This document shows positions 19,499-28,635 of a stretch of DNA of 64,000 bases, in pieces (position 1 is the first letter of the stretch; each line of letters begins with the position of its first letter). Source of the DNA: Actinomycetota bacterium (GTDB lineage: Bacteria > Actinomycetota > CADDZG01 > JAHWKV01 > JAOPZY01); contig DASTWV010000042.1 of the NCBI GenBank assembly GCA_035765775.1, positions 1 to 64,000 on the forward strand, read 5' to 3'. The position numbers and the translations under genes were made by a program. The notes below the pieces were generated by a model, which was given only the letters and a program-made list of their open reading frames with translations, was not told the origin of the DNA and ran no database searches.

Positions 19499-19675
19499 TC
19501 AATCCCGGGGTAGCCGCCCCCGCCGGCGCCGTCGCACCAGGCCCGCCGCCGCGGTGCACACGGCCCCCACGAGGAACACGCCCGCCAGCCCCCAGAACGC
19601 CCCCGCCGCGGCCATGGCTGCCAGGACCAGCGCGGTGACCAACGCCAGCAGGATCCAGGCCCGGCGGTCGATCAC
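19499..19675 (-). CDS. Small two-helix membrane protein
   Basis: A 58-aa protein starting from the GTG at 19675, which overlaps the stop of the MpaB-like gene in GTGA. It consists of two hydrophobic helices (WILLALVTALVLAAMAAAG and WGLAGVFLVGAVCTAAAG) and a basic C-terminal tail, RRRRRGR. The overlap and the shared strand make it a likely co-translated partner of the upstream oxygenase. I do not recognise a family and no function is assigned. Confidence 0.6.
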   Translation of the reverse strand: MIDRRAWILLALVTALVLAAMAAAGAFWGLAGVFLVGAVCTAAAGLVRRRRRGRLPRD

Positions 19676-20451
19676 GCTGGCTCCTGGACCGCGGCCAGGA
19701 CCCGGCGACCGGCGTTCCAGGCGTTGAACGCCCGGGTGGCGGCGAAGATCGCCGCCCGCAGCGGCGGGTCCGCTGGCGGGAACCAGCGCAGCCGGTAGAG
19801 GGCGCGGATCTCGGGGGGCAGGATCGACACGATGCCCGCCGACAGCCCCATCCATCCGGGCAGCAGCCAGTCCGGGATGGGCGGGTCGAACAGGATCATC
19901 TGCATACCCTCCCGGGCGCCCGGGGTGAGGCGCAGCCCCGTGACGCCGGCGAGGTAGTCCCGCAGGTCACCCAGGGACGTCGGGGCCGCCCCGGGCGCGA
20001 TGCCCACCAGTTCGGCAGCAACCACCTGCTCGGTGACGTACCGGTCCGCCTCCCGGTCGGGCAGCAGGCCGCCGTAGCGGCGGAAGGCGGACAGGAAGGC
20101 ATCGACCGCGGTGGCGTGCACCCAGAGCAGGAGGTCGGGATCGTCTGCCCGGTAGACCCGCCCACCATCCGCCACCCCCGCCAGCCGGGCGTGCAGGGCC
20201 CGCACCCGGCGGCCCGCCCGTTCGGCGGTGGCGGTGTCGCCGTAGACCACATCCCGGAAGTAGTCACCGGTGCGGCGCAGGCGCCCCCAGGGGTCGTCCC
20301 GGTAGTCCGAGTTCGCCATGAACACGTCCATGACGTGGGGATCGAGCGCCTGGGTGAGCAGCGCCCGCCCCGCTCCCAGGATCGCCGCGGCGTCCCGGTG
20401 GATCCGCCAGCTGACGCTGGCCGGGCCGAAGTACCCCACATCTCGGGCCAT
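19672..20451 (-). CDS. Oxygenase MpaB-like (DUF2236) protein
   Basis: A 259-aa protein of the DUF2236 family, related to the fungal oxygenase MpaB and to the rubber-degrading latex-clearing enzymes. It shows the family pattern of an early RDDPWGRLRRT stretch, LLWVHATAVDAFL with the conserved His (about residue 110), and a hydrophobic C-terminal part. ATG 20451 is chosen because the protein then opens MARDVGYFGP, typical for the family; no strong ribosome site is visible. It overlaps the small membrane gene downstream and lies 67 bp after ino1 on the same strand. Substrate is unknown. Confidence 0.8.
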   Translation of the reverse strand: MARDVGYFGPASVSWRIHRDAAAILGAGRALLTQALDPHVMDVFMANSDYRDDPWGRLRRTGDYFRDVVYGDTATAERAGRRVRALHARLAGVADGGRVYRADDPDLLLWVHATAVDAFLSAFRRYGGLLPDREADRYVTEQVVAAELVGIAPGAAPTSLGDLRDYLAGVTGLRLTPGAREGMQMILFDPPIPDWLLPGWMGLSAGIVSILPPEIRALYRLRWFPPADPPLRAAIFAATRAFNAWNAGRRVLAAVQEPA

Positions 20452-20518
20452 TGGGCCAGTGTCACACGCGGACGGGCCGACCCCGCAGGGTCGGCCCGCC
20501 ACCAGTTCCTGTGGGAGG

Positions 20519-21649
20519 CTAGAGCTCGTCGAGCGCCAGAGTGAGGCCCTCGGTGGACTCGGAGAGATCGCCCAGGCCCACGGAACGGATGTACTCCTCC
20601 ACCATCTGGCGGGCGACGTCGTCCGAGTACTGCACCGGCGGGGACTTCATGAAGTAGGACGACGGCCCCAGCAGGGCCCCGCCCACGCCCGAATCCATGG
20701 CCAGGCGGATGCAGCGGATGGCGTCGATGACCACGCCGGCGGAGTTCGGCGAGTCCCACACCTCCAGCTTCAGGTCCACGGTGATCGGCACGTTGCCGAA
20801 CTCGCGGCCCTCCATCCGGATGTGCGCCCACTTGCGGTCCTCCAGCCAGGGCACGTGGTCCGAGGGCCCGATGTGGATGTTCTCGGCGCCGATGCCCCGG
20901 CGCAGCTGCGAGGTGACCGACTGGGTTTTGGAGATCTTCTTCGAGACCAGGCGCTCCCGCTCCAGCATGTTCATGAAGTCCATGTTCCCGCCGAAGTTGA
21001 GCTGGTAGGTGTGGTCCAGGTGCACGCCCCGGTCCTCGAAGAGCTTGGCCAGCACCCGGTGGATGATCGTCGAGCCCACCTGGCTCTTGATGTCGTCGCC
21101 GATGATCGGCACGCCCCGCTCGGCAAACCGGGCCGCCCACGCCGGGTGGGAGGCGATGAACACCGGCATGCAGTTGACGAAGCCGACCCCCGCCTCGAGC
21201 GCCTGCTCGGCGTAGAACTTGGCGGCCCGCTCCGAACCCACCGGCAGGTAGTTGACCAGCACCTGGGTCCGGGTGTCACGCAGGACCTTGGCGACGTCCA
21301 CCGGCGGGGCGGGCGACTCCAGGATCTCCTGGCGGTAGTAGTGGCCGAGCCCGTCGAGGGTGGGGCCCCGGGACACCGTCACCCCGGTCTCGGGGACGTC
21401 GGCGAACTGGATCGTGTTGTTGTGCCCGGATACCAGGGCCTTGGACAGATCGACGCCCACCTTGTCGGCATCGACGTCAAACGCGCAGGAGACCTCGAGG
21501 TCGGCGACGTGGTACCCGCCCAGCCGCACATGCATCAGCCCTGGCACGTCGGAGCCGTCGGTGGCGTCCCGGTAGTACTCGACGCCCTGGACCAGTGCTG
21601 AGGCACAGTTCCCCGCGCCGACGATGCCTACGCGGATCCTTTCCGTCAT
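20519..21649 (-). CDS. ino1: Inositol-1-phosphate synthase
   Basis: A 376-aa NAD-dependent enzyme turning glucose 6-phosphate into inositol 1-phosphate, the first step to phosphatidylinositol and mycothiol-type compounds in actinobacteria. The NAD motif is [16 protein letters not shown] (residues 6-21). Active-site stretches [22 protein letters not shown] and LNFGGNMDF are intact. ATG 21649 follows GGAG at good distance. It lies 37 bp after padR on the same strand, an order also known in mycobacteria (ino1 beside a PadR regulator). Control by that PadR protein is therefore likely. Confidence 0.96.
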   Translation of the reverse strand: MTERIRVGIVGAGNCASALVQGVEYYRDATDGSDVPGLMHVRLGGYHVADLEVSCAFDVDADKVGVDLSKALVSGHNNTIQFADVPETGVTVSRGPTLDGLGHYYRQEILESPAPPVDVAKVLRDTRTQVLVNYLPVGSERAAKFYAEQALEAGVGFVNCMPVFIASHPAWAARFAERGVPIIGDDIKSQVGSTIIHRVLAKLFEDRGVHLDHTYQLNFGGNMDFMNMLERERLVSKKISKTQSVTSQLRRGIGAENIHIGPSDHVPWLEDRKWAHIRMEGREFGNVPITVDLKLEVWDSPNSAGVVIDAIRCIRLAMDSGVGGALLGPSSYFMKSPPVQYSDDVARQMVEEYIRSVGLGDLSESTEGLTLALDEL

Positions 21650-21686
21650 GACCTGCTCTCCTTCTCTGCGTTGGTGCGCTGGTGCG

Positions 21687-22226
21687 CTACGGCGTGGTAG
21701 GGGCCGGTCCGGCACCGGCCGCCTTTTCTTCTGCGATGAGCCGGTCGACCCACTCGATGTCCCGAGAGGTGTTGTCGTAGCCGTGCTCCATCAACCGGTA
21801 GGTGTAGGCATCGATGCGCTCCCGGTAGGCCCGGAGCTGGCTCCGGAGCTCGGCCAGCTTCTCGGTGAGGTAGGCCCGCCGGCGCTCCAGGACCTCCACC
21901 CGGGCATCCGGGCCCAGGTAGCGGAAGAAGGCCAGCTTGAACCCGAACCGGGCATCGTCCGACACTGCGGTCTGCTCCCGGAGCGCCTCGGAGAAGGTCT
22001 CCTCGCCCAAGGCGGTGATCCGGTAGATGTTCTTGCGGCGCTGGATGTCGCCCTTCGGGAAGATCCGCTCCACGGCACCCTCGGCCTCCAGGCGGCTGAT
22101 GGTGGGGTAGAGGCTCCCGTAGGAGACATGCCAGAACTGGCCCAATGTGGCGGTGAGCTCCTTCTTCAGTTCGTAGCCGTGCATGCTCCGGTCCTTGAGC
22201 AGGCCCAGCACAGCCATTTCCAACAC
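21687..22226 (-). CDS. PadR-family transcriptional regulator
   Basis: A 179-aa regulator with an N-terminal winged helix ([18 protein letters not shown], then [16 protein letters not shown] and a wing) and a C-terminal coiled part (about 95-160) used for dimerisation. The GTG at 22226 is chosen because AGGAG lies 9 bp before it; the frame stays open further upstream but would run through the palindrome at 22242-22262. It is the first gene of a padR-ino1 operon. Autoregulation is inferred from that palindrome. Confidence 0.9.
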   Translation of the reverse strand: MLEMAVLGLLKDRSMHGYELKKELTATLGQFWHVSYGSLYPTISRLEAEGAVERIFPKGDIQRRKNIYRITALGEETFSEALREQTAVSDDARFGFKLAFFRYLGPDARVEVLERRRAYLTEKLAELRSQLRAYRERIDAYTYRLMEHGYDNTSRDIEWVDRLIAEEKAAGAGPAPTTP

Positions 22227-22241
22227 CTGATCTATCTCCTC

Positions 22242-22262
22242 GATATATCGACCCGATATATC
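22242..22262. promoter_or_regulatory. Probable PadR operator
   Basis: A perfect inverted repeat, GATATATCG-ACC-CGATATATC, lies 16 bp upstream of the padR start and directly before its ribosome site. Its AT-rich core stands out from high-GC surroundings. A dimeric regulator bound here would block padR-ino1 expression. That PadR is the binder is an inference. Confidence 0.6.
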
Positions 22263-22413
22263 TAACCGCGAGTATGGCCGCCTCGTCAAGCTTTTCCCCA
22301 GCTCGCCCCAATGTCCGCCAGGTGACCCGAGAGATGACCCGGGAGAAGGGCCGGGAGATGGCCGGGAGCCGGGCTGGGAGGCGCTGGCCGGGCGGCACTA
22401 CAATGACCGGGCT

Positions 22414-22779
22414 GTGCGAGGGATCACTGACTACACGCTCGCCAAGCGGGCGGTCATCGCCGAGTTCCGCCGGGGGGGTCTCACCCGCCTCGACATCTGC
22501 GACGCCCACCCCGAGTTGCTGCGCGCCGCCAAGAACATCGGGCGCCCCCTCAAAGGGACGTGCCCCGTCTGTGCTGGGACGACGCTGCGGGAAGTACGCT
22601 ACGTCTTCGGCGACCAGTTGAAGGACCTGTCGGGCAGGGTGGTGTACCCGGACAACTGGGTCAAGGAGTTGGTCGACGCCTACGACGAGTTCCGCTGCTA
22701 CGTGGTGGAGGTGTGCATCGAATGCTCCTGGAACCACCTCGCCGCGTGCTACCTGCTGGGGCGGAGCTTCGCCGGATAA
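22414..22779 (+). CDS. DUF5318 family protein
   Basis: A 121-aa protein matching the actinobacterial DUF5318 family, which precedes ponA1 in mycobacteria. It opens with ITDYTLAKRAVIAEFRRG and holds two cysteine pairs, CPVCAG (about residue 50) and CIEC (about 107), suggesting a Zn-binding fold. GTG 22414 gives the usual family N-terminus. ponA follows 71 bp downstream on the same strand. Its function is unknown. Confidence 0.87.
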   Translation: MRGITDYTLAKRAVIAEFRRGGLTRLDICDAHPELLRAAKNIGRPLKGTCPVCAGTTLREVRYVFGDQLKDLSGRVVYPDNWVKELVDAYDEFRCYVVEVCIECSWNHLAACYLLGRSFAG

Positions 22780-22850
22780 GTCGCTGAACCGGAACTGGCC
22801 CGGCGCCGTGCCCCAGGTCCGGCACCCGACCCGGGGAGCACGTACCCGCG

Positions 22851-25160
22851 ATGCCGGCACCGCGCCCTGACGCCCGCGGGGGCGCGCCCGGCCGGTCGAA
22901 CCCGCCCGCCCGGCCTGGTGGCGCCCGCCCGCCCGGGGGTGGCGGGGCCCGGCGCCCACCGAGCCGGGGCCGTACGGGGCCACCGGCGGCACTCCTCGTG
23001 GGCCGGACGATCCTGCGCCGCTGGTGGCTGATCGCCGCGGCACTCCTGGCCGGGCTGGTGGTCTGGGTGGCGGCCCAGTTCATCGGCAACGTCCCGCTCC
23101 CCGCCGCCATCCCCACCGCGGCCCAGTCCTCCACGGTCTACGCCGACGACGGGAGCACCCTCGCGCTCTTCCACGGCACCGAGGACCGCATCATCGTGCC
23201 CCTGAACCAGATCTCGACCAACCTCCAGCAGTCCGTGGTGGCCGCCGAGGACCGCACCTTCTTCACTGACTCCGGGTTCAGCCTGCGGGGCACCCTGCGG
23301 GCTCTCTGGGTGGACATCCGGGGAGGGTCGATCACCCAGGGCGGCTCGACCATCACCCAGGAGTACGTCCGGGGGGTCTACGCCCAGATCGGCAACAAGC
23401 GGACCGTCGCCCGCAAGATCAAAGAAGCCATCCTGGCCATCAAGTTCGCCCGCAAGTACACCAAGCAGGAGATCCTGAGCGACTACCTGAACACCGTGTA
23501 CTTCGGCCGGGGCGCCTACGGGGCGCAGGCGGCGGCCGAGGCCTACTTCAACACCTCGGCAGCCAACCTCACGGTCTCGGAGGCCGCCTACCTCGCCGGC
23601 ATCCTGCGCAGCCCCGAGTACTACCAGCCGGACTCGAACCCGTCCGGGGCCACCCGCATCCGGGACACCGTGCTGGCCAACATGGTGGACATCAAGTACC
23701 TCACCCAGGCCCAGGCCACCGCGGCCAAGGCACAGGGGCTCCCCTTCGTGGGCGCCGGGGCCAGCAACGCAGCCCGGGGGGCCTACTTCGTCGAGTACGT
23801 GCGCCGGCTGCTGGAGAGCCAGTACAAGTTGAGCGACAGCCAGGTGCTCACCGGTGGCCTCAAGATCTACACCACGCTGGACCCGAAGATGCAGGCGGCG
23901 GCGGAGAACTCCGTCTCTTCGACCCTGACGGCGGCGGACGACCCGCAGGCCGCCATGGTGGCGATGAGCACCGACGGGAGCATCCGGGCGCTGGTCGGTA
24001 GCCGGGATGTCACCAACGTCCAGGCCGCCCAGGGCTTCAACTACGCCGTCCAGCAGGCCAGCGGGGCCGGCCGTCAGGCGGGTTCCTCCTTCAAACCGTT
24101 CACGCTGGCCACGTTCATCGGGGCGGGGTACTCCATCCAGTCGGTCTTCCAGGCCCCGACCAGCATCGAGGTGACCTCGAAGCAGTGCCAGAACCTGGAC
24201 GGGTCGAACTGGAGCGTCACCAACTACAACAACGAGAACTTTCCCGACGTGAACGTCACCCAGGCGACGTCGAACTCGGTGAACACGGTCTACGCCCAGA
24301 TGGTCAACCTGCTGGGGCCGAAGACGGTCACGGCGATGGCGCGGCAGATCGGTGGGTTCACCGACCTCGCCCCGGTGTGCTCGATCACCCTGGGGACCTC
24401 GCCGGCAACCCCCTTGCAGATGGCGGACGCCTACGTCCCCTTCGCCACCCAGGGGCAGCGCCCGGACCCCCTCGCCGTCCTCAAGGTGGTGACCCCCACG
24501 GGCCAGGTGCTGGTGAACAACGCCGCCCACTCGACCCAGGTGCTGGATCCCAACGTGGCCAACACCGTCACCCAGGTGCTCACCCAAACCCTCATCAACG
24601 GGACCGCCTCCGGGAAGGGCATCGGCCGGCCGGCGGCGGGCAAGACCGGGACCACCGAGAACCTGGTGGACGCCTGGTTCGTGGGCTACACCCCCAGCCT
24701 CTCCACCGCCGTGTGGATGGGCTATCCCACCAACCCCACCACGCATCAGACTCCGGCCATGACCAACGTGCACGGCATCCAGGTGACCGGCGGGACGCTG
24801 CCGGCAACGATCTGGCAGCGGTTCATGAAGGCTGCCCTGGCCGGCACGCCCTCGGCCAACTTCGTGGCCCCCACCATCACGGGCAAGATCATCGGCCCCA
24901 CTGGCGCCCCGTGCCCGGCCGGCCAGGGCCCCACGGCGGACTGGCAGTGCCTGGCGCCTGGCGCCCCGTGCCCGGTGGCCTCGCCCACCAGCACCGCCGC
25001 ACCGGCGGCGCCCTCGGGGACCGCCACCCCCTGCCCCACGCCCTCCGAGGTCCTGCCGCCGAACATCATCATCCCGTCGCCCACCACCACCGTGACGCCC
25101 GCGCCCAAGGCGCTGGCCCCGGCGGGCACGGCCCGGGGGAGCCCTGCCGATGTCCGCTGA
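22851..25160 (+). CDS. ponA: Class A penicillin-binding protein (transglycosylase/transpeptidase)
   Basis: A 769-aa peptidoglycan synthase. It has a basic Pro/Gly-rich cytoplasmic tail, one helix (about 58-78, LIAAALLAGLVVWVAA), then a GT51 domain with VVAAEDRTFF (catalytic Glu) and GGSTITQEYVRG. The transpeptidase domain shows SSFK (SxxK, about 412), SVN (SxN) and KTGT (about 600). The C-terminus is a Pro/Thr/Ala tail. ATG 22851 has GGGGAG somewhat far upstream. It overlaps the next gene by 11 bp. Position matches ponA1 of mycobacteria. Confidence 0.95.
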   Translation: MPAPRPDARGGAPGRSNPPARPGGARPPGGGGARRPPSRGRTGPPAALLVGRTILRRWWLIAAALLAGLVVWVAAQFIGNVPLPAAIPTAAQSSTVYADDGSTLALFHGTEDRIIVPLNQISTNLQQSVVAAEDRTFFTDSGFSLRGTLRALWVDIRGGSITQGGSTITQEYVRGVYAQIGNKRTVARKIKEAILAIKFARKYTKQEILSDYLNTVYFGRGAYGAQAAAEAYFNTSAANLTVSEAAYLAGILRSPEYYQPDSNPSGATRIRDTVLANMVDIKYLTQAQATAAKAQGLPFVGAGASNAARGAYFVEYVRRLLESQYKLSDSQVLTGGLKIYTTLDPKMQAAAENSVSSTLTAADDPQAAMVAMSTDGSIRALVGSRDVTNVQAAQGFNYAVQQASGAGRQAGSSFKPFTLATFIGAGYSIQSVFQAPTSIEVTSKQCQNLDGSNWSVTNYNNENFPDVNVTQATSNSVNTVYAQMVNLLGPKTVTAMARQIGGFTDLAPVCSITLGTSPATPLQMADAYVPFATQGQRPDPLAVLKVVTPTGQVLVNNAAHSTQVLDPNVANTVTQVLTQTLINGTASGKGIGRPAAGKTGTTENLVDAWFVGYTPSLSTAVWMGYPTNPTTHQTPAMTNVHGIQVTGGTLPATIWQRFMKAALAGTPSANFVAPTITGKIIGPTGAPCPAGQGPTADWQCLAPGAPCPVASPTSTAAPAAPSGTATPCPTPSEVLPPNIIIPSPTTTVTPAPKALAPAGTARGSPADVR

Positions 25161-26595
25161 GGTGCCGGTGCGGGGAGGGCCGGGTGGGCGCCGCGTTGGG
25201 GGCAGGGTGGGGGGCGGGGCGAGGGGCCGGGTGGCGCCGGCCGCTTCGGTGGGGTTCGCGCTCCTGGCGGCGGCGGTCGGGCTCTTCATCGCCTATGCCA
25301 TGAAGCAGCCCTGCCTGAGCCATGGCTGGGCGAACTTCTTCCAGTACCGCCACCTCTGCTACAACGACATCCAGCCGCTGTTCTACGGTCGCAAGGTCAG
25401 CACGGGGGCGGTCCCCTACAAAGACGTGACCGTCGAGTACCCGGTGCTGATCGGGTCCTTCATGTACGGGGTCGGGCGGCTGCTCGCCCTGCTGGTGAAG
25501 CTCAACGTCGCCGGCACCTACAGCGACCCGCAGTACTTCCAGCTGACCGCCGTCCTCCTGGCGCCCTGCTCGGTGGCCATCACGATGCTGCTCCGCCCCC
25601 GGGTCACCCGGGCCCGCCTGCTGTTGTGGGCCATCGGCACGCCGACCATCCTGTACTCCTTCCTGAACTGGGACCTCCTGGCGGTGGTGTGCCTGATCTG
25701 GGGCCTGGTGGAGGTGGAGCGCAAACGGTGGGGATGGGCCGGCATCGCGCTCGGCCTGGGAGCCAGCGCCAAGCTCTTCCCCGGCTTTGCTCTCCCAGCG
25801 GTCTTCCTGGCGGTGATCGCCGTCGGCGACCGCCGGGGGGCACGCAGGCTCGTGGCCGGGTTCGTGGGCACCGTGGCGGCGGCCAACCTCCCGTGGATGG
25901 TAGCCACCTTCTCCGGCTGGATGGGCATCTGGAAGTTCCAGGCCGGCCGCTACCCGGACTTCGGCACCATCTGGTACTGGGTGGCCCGGGTGGCCGCGCA
26001 ATACTCCAGCTCCCCGTTCTGGGAGTCCCCCGGGGGCTGGGGGGGCTTCATCGGGGAGGCGGGAATGGTCGGCTTCGGGCTCGGGAGCCTCATGCTGCTG
26101 TGGATCGGGTGGCGGCGGCGCCAGGAGCCCGGCGGCTACCCGGTGGCCGCGGTGACACTCGGCATCCTGGCCCTGTTCCTGGTGCTGTCCAAGGTGAACT
26201 CGCCCCAGTACGCCCTGTGGATCGCGCCCCTGCTGGTGCTGCTCGACGTCCCGTGGTGGCAGATCGGCTTCTACCTGGCCACCGACCTGCTGCTGTTCGT
26301 CTCGGGCTTTTACTGGTTCACGGTCCCGGACTTCCCCGGCCCTTCGGGGTGGCAGCACCTGTTCACCCTGGCGGTATTTGCCCGGGCGCTGGCCCTGCTG
26401 TTCTTCGTCCTCAGGGCCGCCGGGCGGGCGACCCGGCTCCGGCCCGGCCTGCCGGCCCCCGCGCCGCCGGAGGAGCCGGTCGGTGATCCTGCGGTGGATG
26501 TGGCCGGTCCGGTCGGGGAGCTGGCGGCGGACCTCCCGGATCGGGGCGAGCCGGTCGTGCCGCCGGTGCAAGAGGGCGAGCCTGCGCTCCCCTAA
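25150..26595 (+). CDS. Polytopic membrane glycosyltransferase (GT87/DUF2029-like)
   Basis: A 481-aa membrane protein with about ten hydrophobic helices. The first outer loop has PYKDVTVEYPV, the kind of acidic loop motif found in polyprenol-phosphate-mannose-dependent mannosyltransferases (GT87). It starts inside the ponA 3' end (ATG 25150, overlap 11 bp) and has the same position as the predicted mannosyltransferase gene between ponA1 and rpsF in mycobacteria. A role in lipoglycan or cell-wall glycan mannosylation is inferred. The C-terminus is a Pro/Glu-rich cytoplasmic tail. Confidence 0.8.
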   Translation: MSAEVPVRGGPGGRRVGGRVGGGARGRVAPAASVGFALLAAAVGLFIAYAMKQPCLSHGWANFFQYRHLCYNDIQPLFYGRKVSTGAVPYKDVTVEYPVLIGSFMYGVGRLLALLVKLNVAGTYSDPQYFQLTAVLLAPCSVAITMLLRPRVTRARLLLWAIGTPTILYSFLNWDLLAVVCLIWGLVEVERKRWGWAGIALGLGASAKLFPGFALPAVFLAVIAVGDRRGARRLVAGFVGTVAAANLPWMVATFSGWMGIWKFQAGRYPDFGTIWYWVARVAAQYSSSPFWESPGGWGGFIGEAGMVGFGLGSLMLLWIGWRRRQEPGGYPVAAVTLGILALFLVLSKVNSPQYALWIAPLLVLLDVPWWQIGFYLATDLLLFVSGFYWFTVPDFPGPSGWQHLFTLAVFARALALLFFVLRAAGRATRLRPGLPAPAPPEEPVGDPAVDVAGPVGELAADLPDRGEPVVPPVQEGEPALP

Positions 26596-26656
26596 ACTCT
26601 TCAAAATTTCTTCCCGAACTTCGAGAAACCGGGCCGCCACTGTCATACCCCCTCCC

Positions 26657-26769
26657 TATAGTGACTCGTGGATGGACGCACAAGCACAAGCGAGGGTAAG
26701 ATGCACGGCTGCTCCACTTGCTCATTCACGAGTGGTCCTCCGTGCCCGGACCTTCCGGCGACCCGGAAG
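26657..26769 (+). promoter_or_regulatory. rpsF promoter -10 and structured leader
   Basis: TATAGT at 26657-26662 is a good -10 element. About 135 nt then separate it from rpsF. This leader holds two hairpins: CCACT/AGTGG around 26714-26735, and CTTCCGG-CGAC-CCGGAAG at 26752-26769. Long rpsF leaders bind the S6:S18 complex for feedback control in many bacteria. Whether the consensus CCG bulge is present here needs modelling. Confidence 0.5.
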
Positions 26770-26800
26770 CTCTCGGCAGGTTCCAGGGAGGCAAACGCAC

Positions 26801-27082
26801 ATGCGTGACTACGAAGCCGTCATCGTTCTCGACCCGCGCTTGGAGGAGTCGGCCTCCAAAGAGGCTCTCGAGCGCTTCAGCAAGCTCGTGGCTACCAAGG
26901 GCGAGATGACCAAGATCGACTCGTGGGGCAGGCGCCGCCTCGCATACGAGATCCGGCATCTCAACGAAGGTATGTACCACGTGGCGAAGTTCAAGGCCGA
27001 CCCGACCTTGGTCGAAGAGCTCGACCGCCTCTTCAAGATCGGAGAGGAGTATGTCCGGGCGAAAATCGTCCGGATATCCTAG
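26801..27082 (+). CDS. rpsF: 30S ribosomal protein S6
   Basis: A 93-aa protein opening MRDYEAVIVLDPRLEE, the normal S6 N-terminus, with the WGRRRLAYEI strand that contacts S18. ATG 26801 has AGGGAGG 8 bp upstream. It is the first gene of rpsF-ssb-rpsR-rplI. It binds 16S rRNA beside S18 in the platform of the small subunit. Confidence 0.97.
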   Translation: MRDYEAVIVLDPRLEESASKEALERFSKLVATKGEMTKIDSWGRRRLAYEIRHLNEGMYHVAKFKADPTLVEELDRLFKIGEEYVRAKIVRIS

Positions 27083-27118
27083 GAGCCGGGGGCAACCTCG
27101 GCGAAGGAGGGGTCGGAG

Positions 27119-27571
27119 ATGTCGAATCAAGTCACCATCGTGGGCAACCTCACACGGGACCCGGAGTTGCGCTACACGCCCAACGGCGCGGCAGTCGTGA
27201 AGTTCGGGGTCGCGGTCAACCGTTCCTACACCAACCGTAACGGCGAAAAGGTCGAGCAGACGGACTTCTTCACCGTCAATGCCTGGCGCCAGCTCGCCGA
27301 GAACGTCGCCGAGTCGCTCAAGGTCGGCTCCCGGGTCATCGTCAGCGGGCGCCTGCAGGCCCGCACCTGGGAGACCGAGGGCGGCGACAAGCGCAGCACC
27401 GTCGAGATCGAGGCGGACGAGATCGGCCCCTCACTGCGCTGGGCCTCCGCCACCATCGTCAAGCCCGACCGCGGGGGTCCCGGCGAGTGGCACACCGAGC
27501 CCCAGGCGTCGGATTCGTCAGCCGGATCGATGTCCGGGTCCTATCCCCAGGAGGTGCACGCTGCCCCGTAA
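27119..27571 (+). CDS. ssb: Single-stranded DNA-binding protein
   Basis: A 150-aa protein with one OB fold (residues 1-110): [35 protein letters not shown] and [11 protein letters not shown]. The tail is short and lacks the acidic DDDIPF end typical of SSB, closing instead with PQEVHAAP. This could weaken contact with partner proteins. ATG 27119 has GAAGGAGG. The stop overlaps the rpsR start region. A second ssb elsewhere in the genome is possible. Confidence 0.93.
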   Translation: MSNQVTIVGNLTRDPELRYTPNGAAVVKFGVAVNRSYTNRNGEKVEQTDFFTVNAWRQLAENVAESLKVGSRVIVSGRLQARTWETEGGDKRSTVEIEADEIGPSLRWASATIVKPDRGGPGEWHTEPQASDSSAGSMSGSYPQEVHAAP

Positions 27572-27839
27572 AGACACGCGCAAGGATTCGCGGGGGGCCG
27601 GCTCTGCAAAGTCGCAGAAGTCGGCCCGCCCGCAGCGCAAGAAGGTTTGTCATTTCTGCCGAGACAAGGTGACCTACGTTGACTTCAAGGACGTGGTCAT
27701 GCTGCGCCGGTTCGTCTCCGACCGCGGCAAGATCCGCGCCCGGAGGGTCACCGGCACGTGCTCGCAACACCAGCGGGAAGTCGCCCGGGCGGTCAAGAGC
27801 GCCCGCGAGGTGTCGCTGCTGCCGTACATGATCCGATGA
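27561..27839 (+). CDS. rpsR: 30S ribosomal protein S18 (CTG start)
   Basis: A 92-aa S18 with [31 protein letters not shown] and the LLPY end. No ATG, GTG or TTG is available at the right place. CTG at 27561 follows a perfect AGGAGG with a 6-nt gap, and translation from it opens PRKDTRKD, a normal basic S18 tail. The start lies inside the last codons of ssb, so translation is probably coupled. The cysteines CxxC and C near TGTC suggest the Zn-type S18. The stop overlaps rplI in ATGA. Confidence 0.92.
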   Translation: MPRKDTRKDSRGAGSAKSQKSARPQRKKVCHFCRDKVTYVDFKDVVMLRRFVSDRGKIRARRVTGTCSQHQREVARAVKSAREVSLLPYMIR

Positions 27840-28285
27840 AGGTCGTCCTCAACGCCGACATCGGCCGCCTGGGCCACAAGGGCGACATCGTCGAGGTGGC
27901 CCCCGGCTACGCGCGCAACTACCTGCTGCCCCAGAACCTCGCCCTCACCGCCAGCAAGGGCGTCGTGCGCCAGGCCCAGGACATGCGCCGGGCGCGGGTG
28001 GAGCGGGAGCGTCGGGAGCGGGCCACTGCCGAAGCCCTGGCCGCATCCATCGGCGGCTTGGTGCTCAAGATCCCGGCGAGGGCCGGCGAGGACGGGCAGC
28101 TGTTCGGCTCGGTCACCACGTCGGACATCTCCGAGGCCCTCGGCGCCGCGCTCAGCGAGCCCATCGACCGCCGGAAGATCACCGTGCCCACCCCCATCCG
28201 GAGCCTGGGGGTGCACGAGTACGCCGTGCACCTGCGGCCGGACCTGACGGTGGCCGGCTCGGTGGAGGTCGTGGCGATCAGCTGA
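27836..28285 (+). CDS. rplI: 50S ribosomal protein L9
   Basis: A 149-aa protein with the L9 N-domain [21 protein letters not shown] and [13 protein letters not shown], a charged connecting helix rich in R and E (about 45-75), and the C-domain ending [14 protein letters not shown] 27836 overlaps the rpsR stop. It is the last gene before the hairpin at 28309. Confidence 0.97.
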   Translation: MKVVLNADIGRLGHKGDIVEVAPGYARNYLLPQNLALTASKGVVRQAQDMRRARVERERRERATAEALAASIGGLVLKIPARAGEDGQLFGSVTTSDISEALGAALSEPIDRRKITVPTPIRSLGVHEYAVHLRPDLTVAGSVEVVAIS

Positions 28286-28308
28286 CGGCCGTCCGGGTTT
28301 CGCCGTCG

Positions 28309-28340
28309 CCGCCGCCCTCCTCGGGCGGCGGTTCCGTTTA
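28309..28340 (+). terminator. Rho-independent-type terminator after rplI
   Basis: CCGCCGCCC (28309-28317) pairs with GGGCGGCGG (28323-28331) around a TCCTC loop. The T-rich TTCCGTTTA follows. It closes the rpsF-ssb-rpsR-rplI operon. The T run is broken by CCG, so strength is uncertain. Confidence 0.7.
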
Positions 28341-28410
28341 TCGACCGCGCGGGAACCGTCTGCCGCCCCCCGGTCCCAGAGCCGCTCGGCATGCGCCAAC
28401 ACTTCCCGGC

Positions 28411-28495
28411 TTGACTGGCCACGCATCCCCTGCCCTATAGTCGGGGCCATATGTTGTGGCTTTCGGCAAAAACTCCACAACATATTGTGGACAAA
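28411..28495 (+). promoter_or_regulatory. dnaB promoter with inverted repeat and a DnaA-box-like site
   Basis: TTGACT (28411-28416) and TATAGT (28436-28441) form a promoter with a long 19-bp spacer. Just past the expected start point, ATATGTTGTGG (28449-28459) and CCACAACATAT (28475-28485) are a perfect 11-bp inverted repeat. TGTGGACAA at 28487-28495 is the exact complement of TTGTCCACA, the DnaA box of high-GC actinobacteria. The rest of the 28286-28635 gap is leader without a gene. Confidence 0.5.
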
Positions 28496-28635
28496 ATGGG
28501 GGGAAACATGTTGGCGGCCTGTGTACAGACCTCTGGAACCTGTGGATGCACAGCGGGATCCAGACACCTTTTGTCACACCGAGCTGGTACAGTTGCGAAC
28601 ACATGTTCCAGCCACGTCCAACGGGGAGGCTCGGC

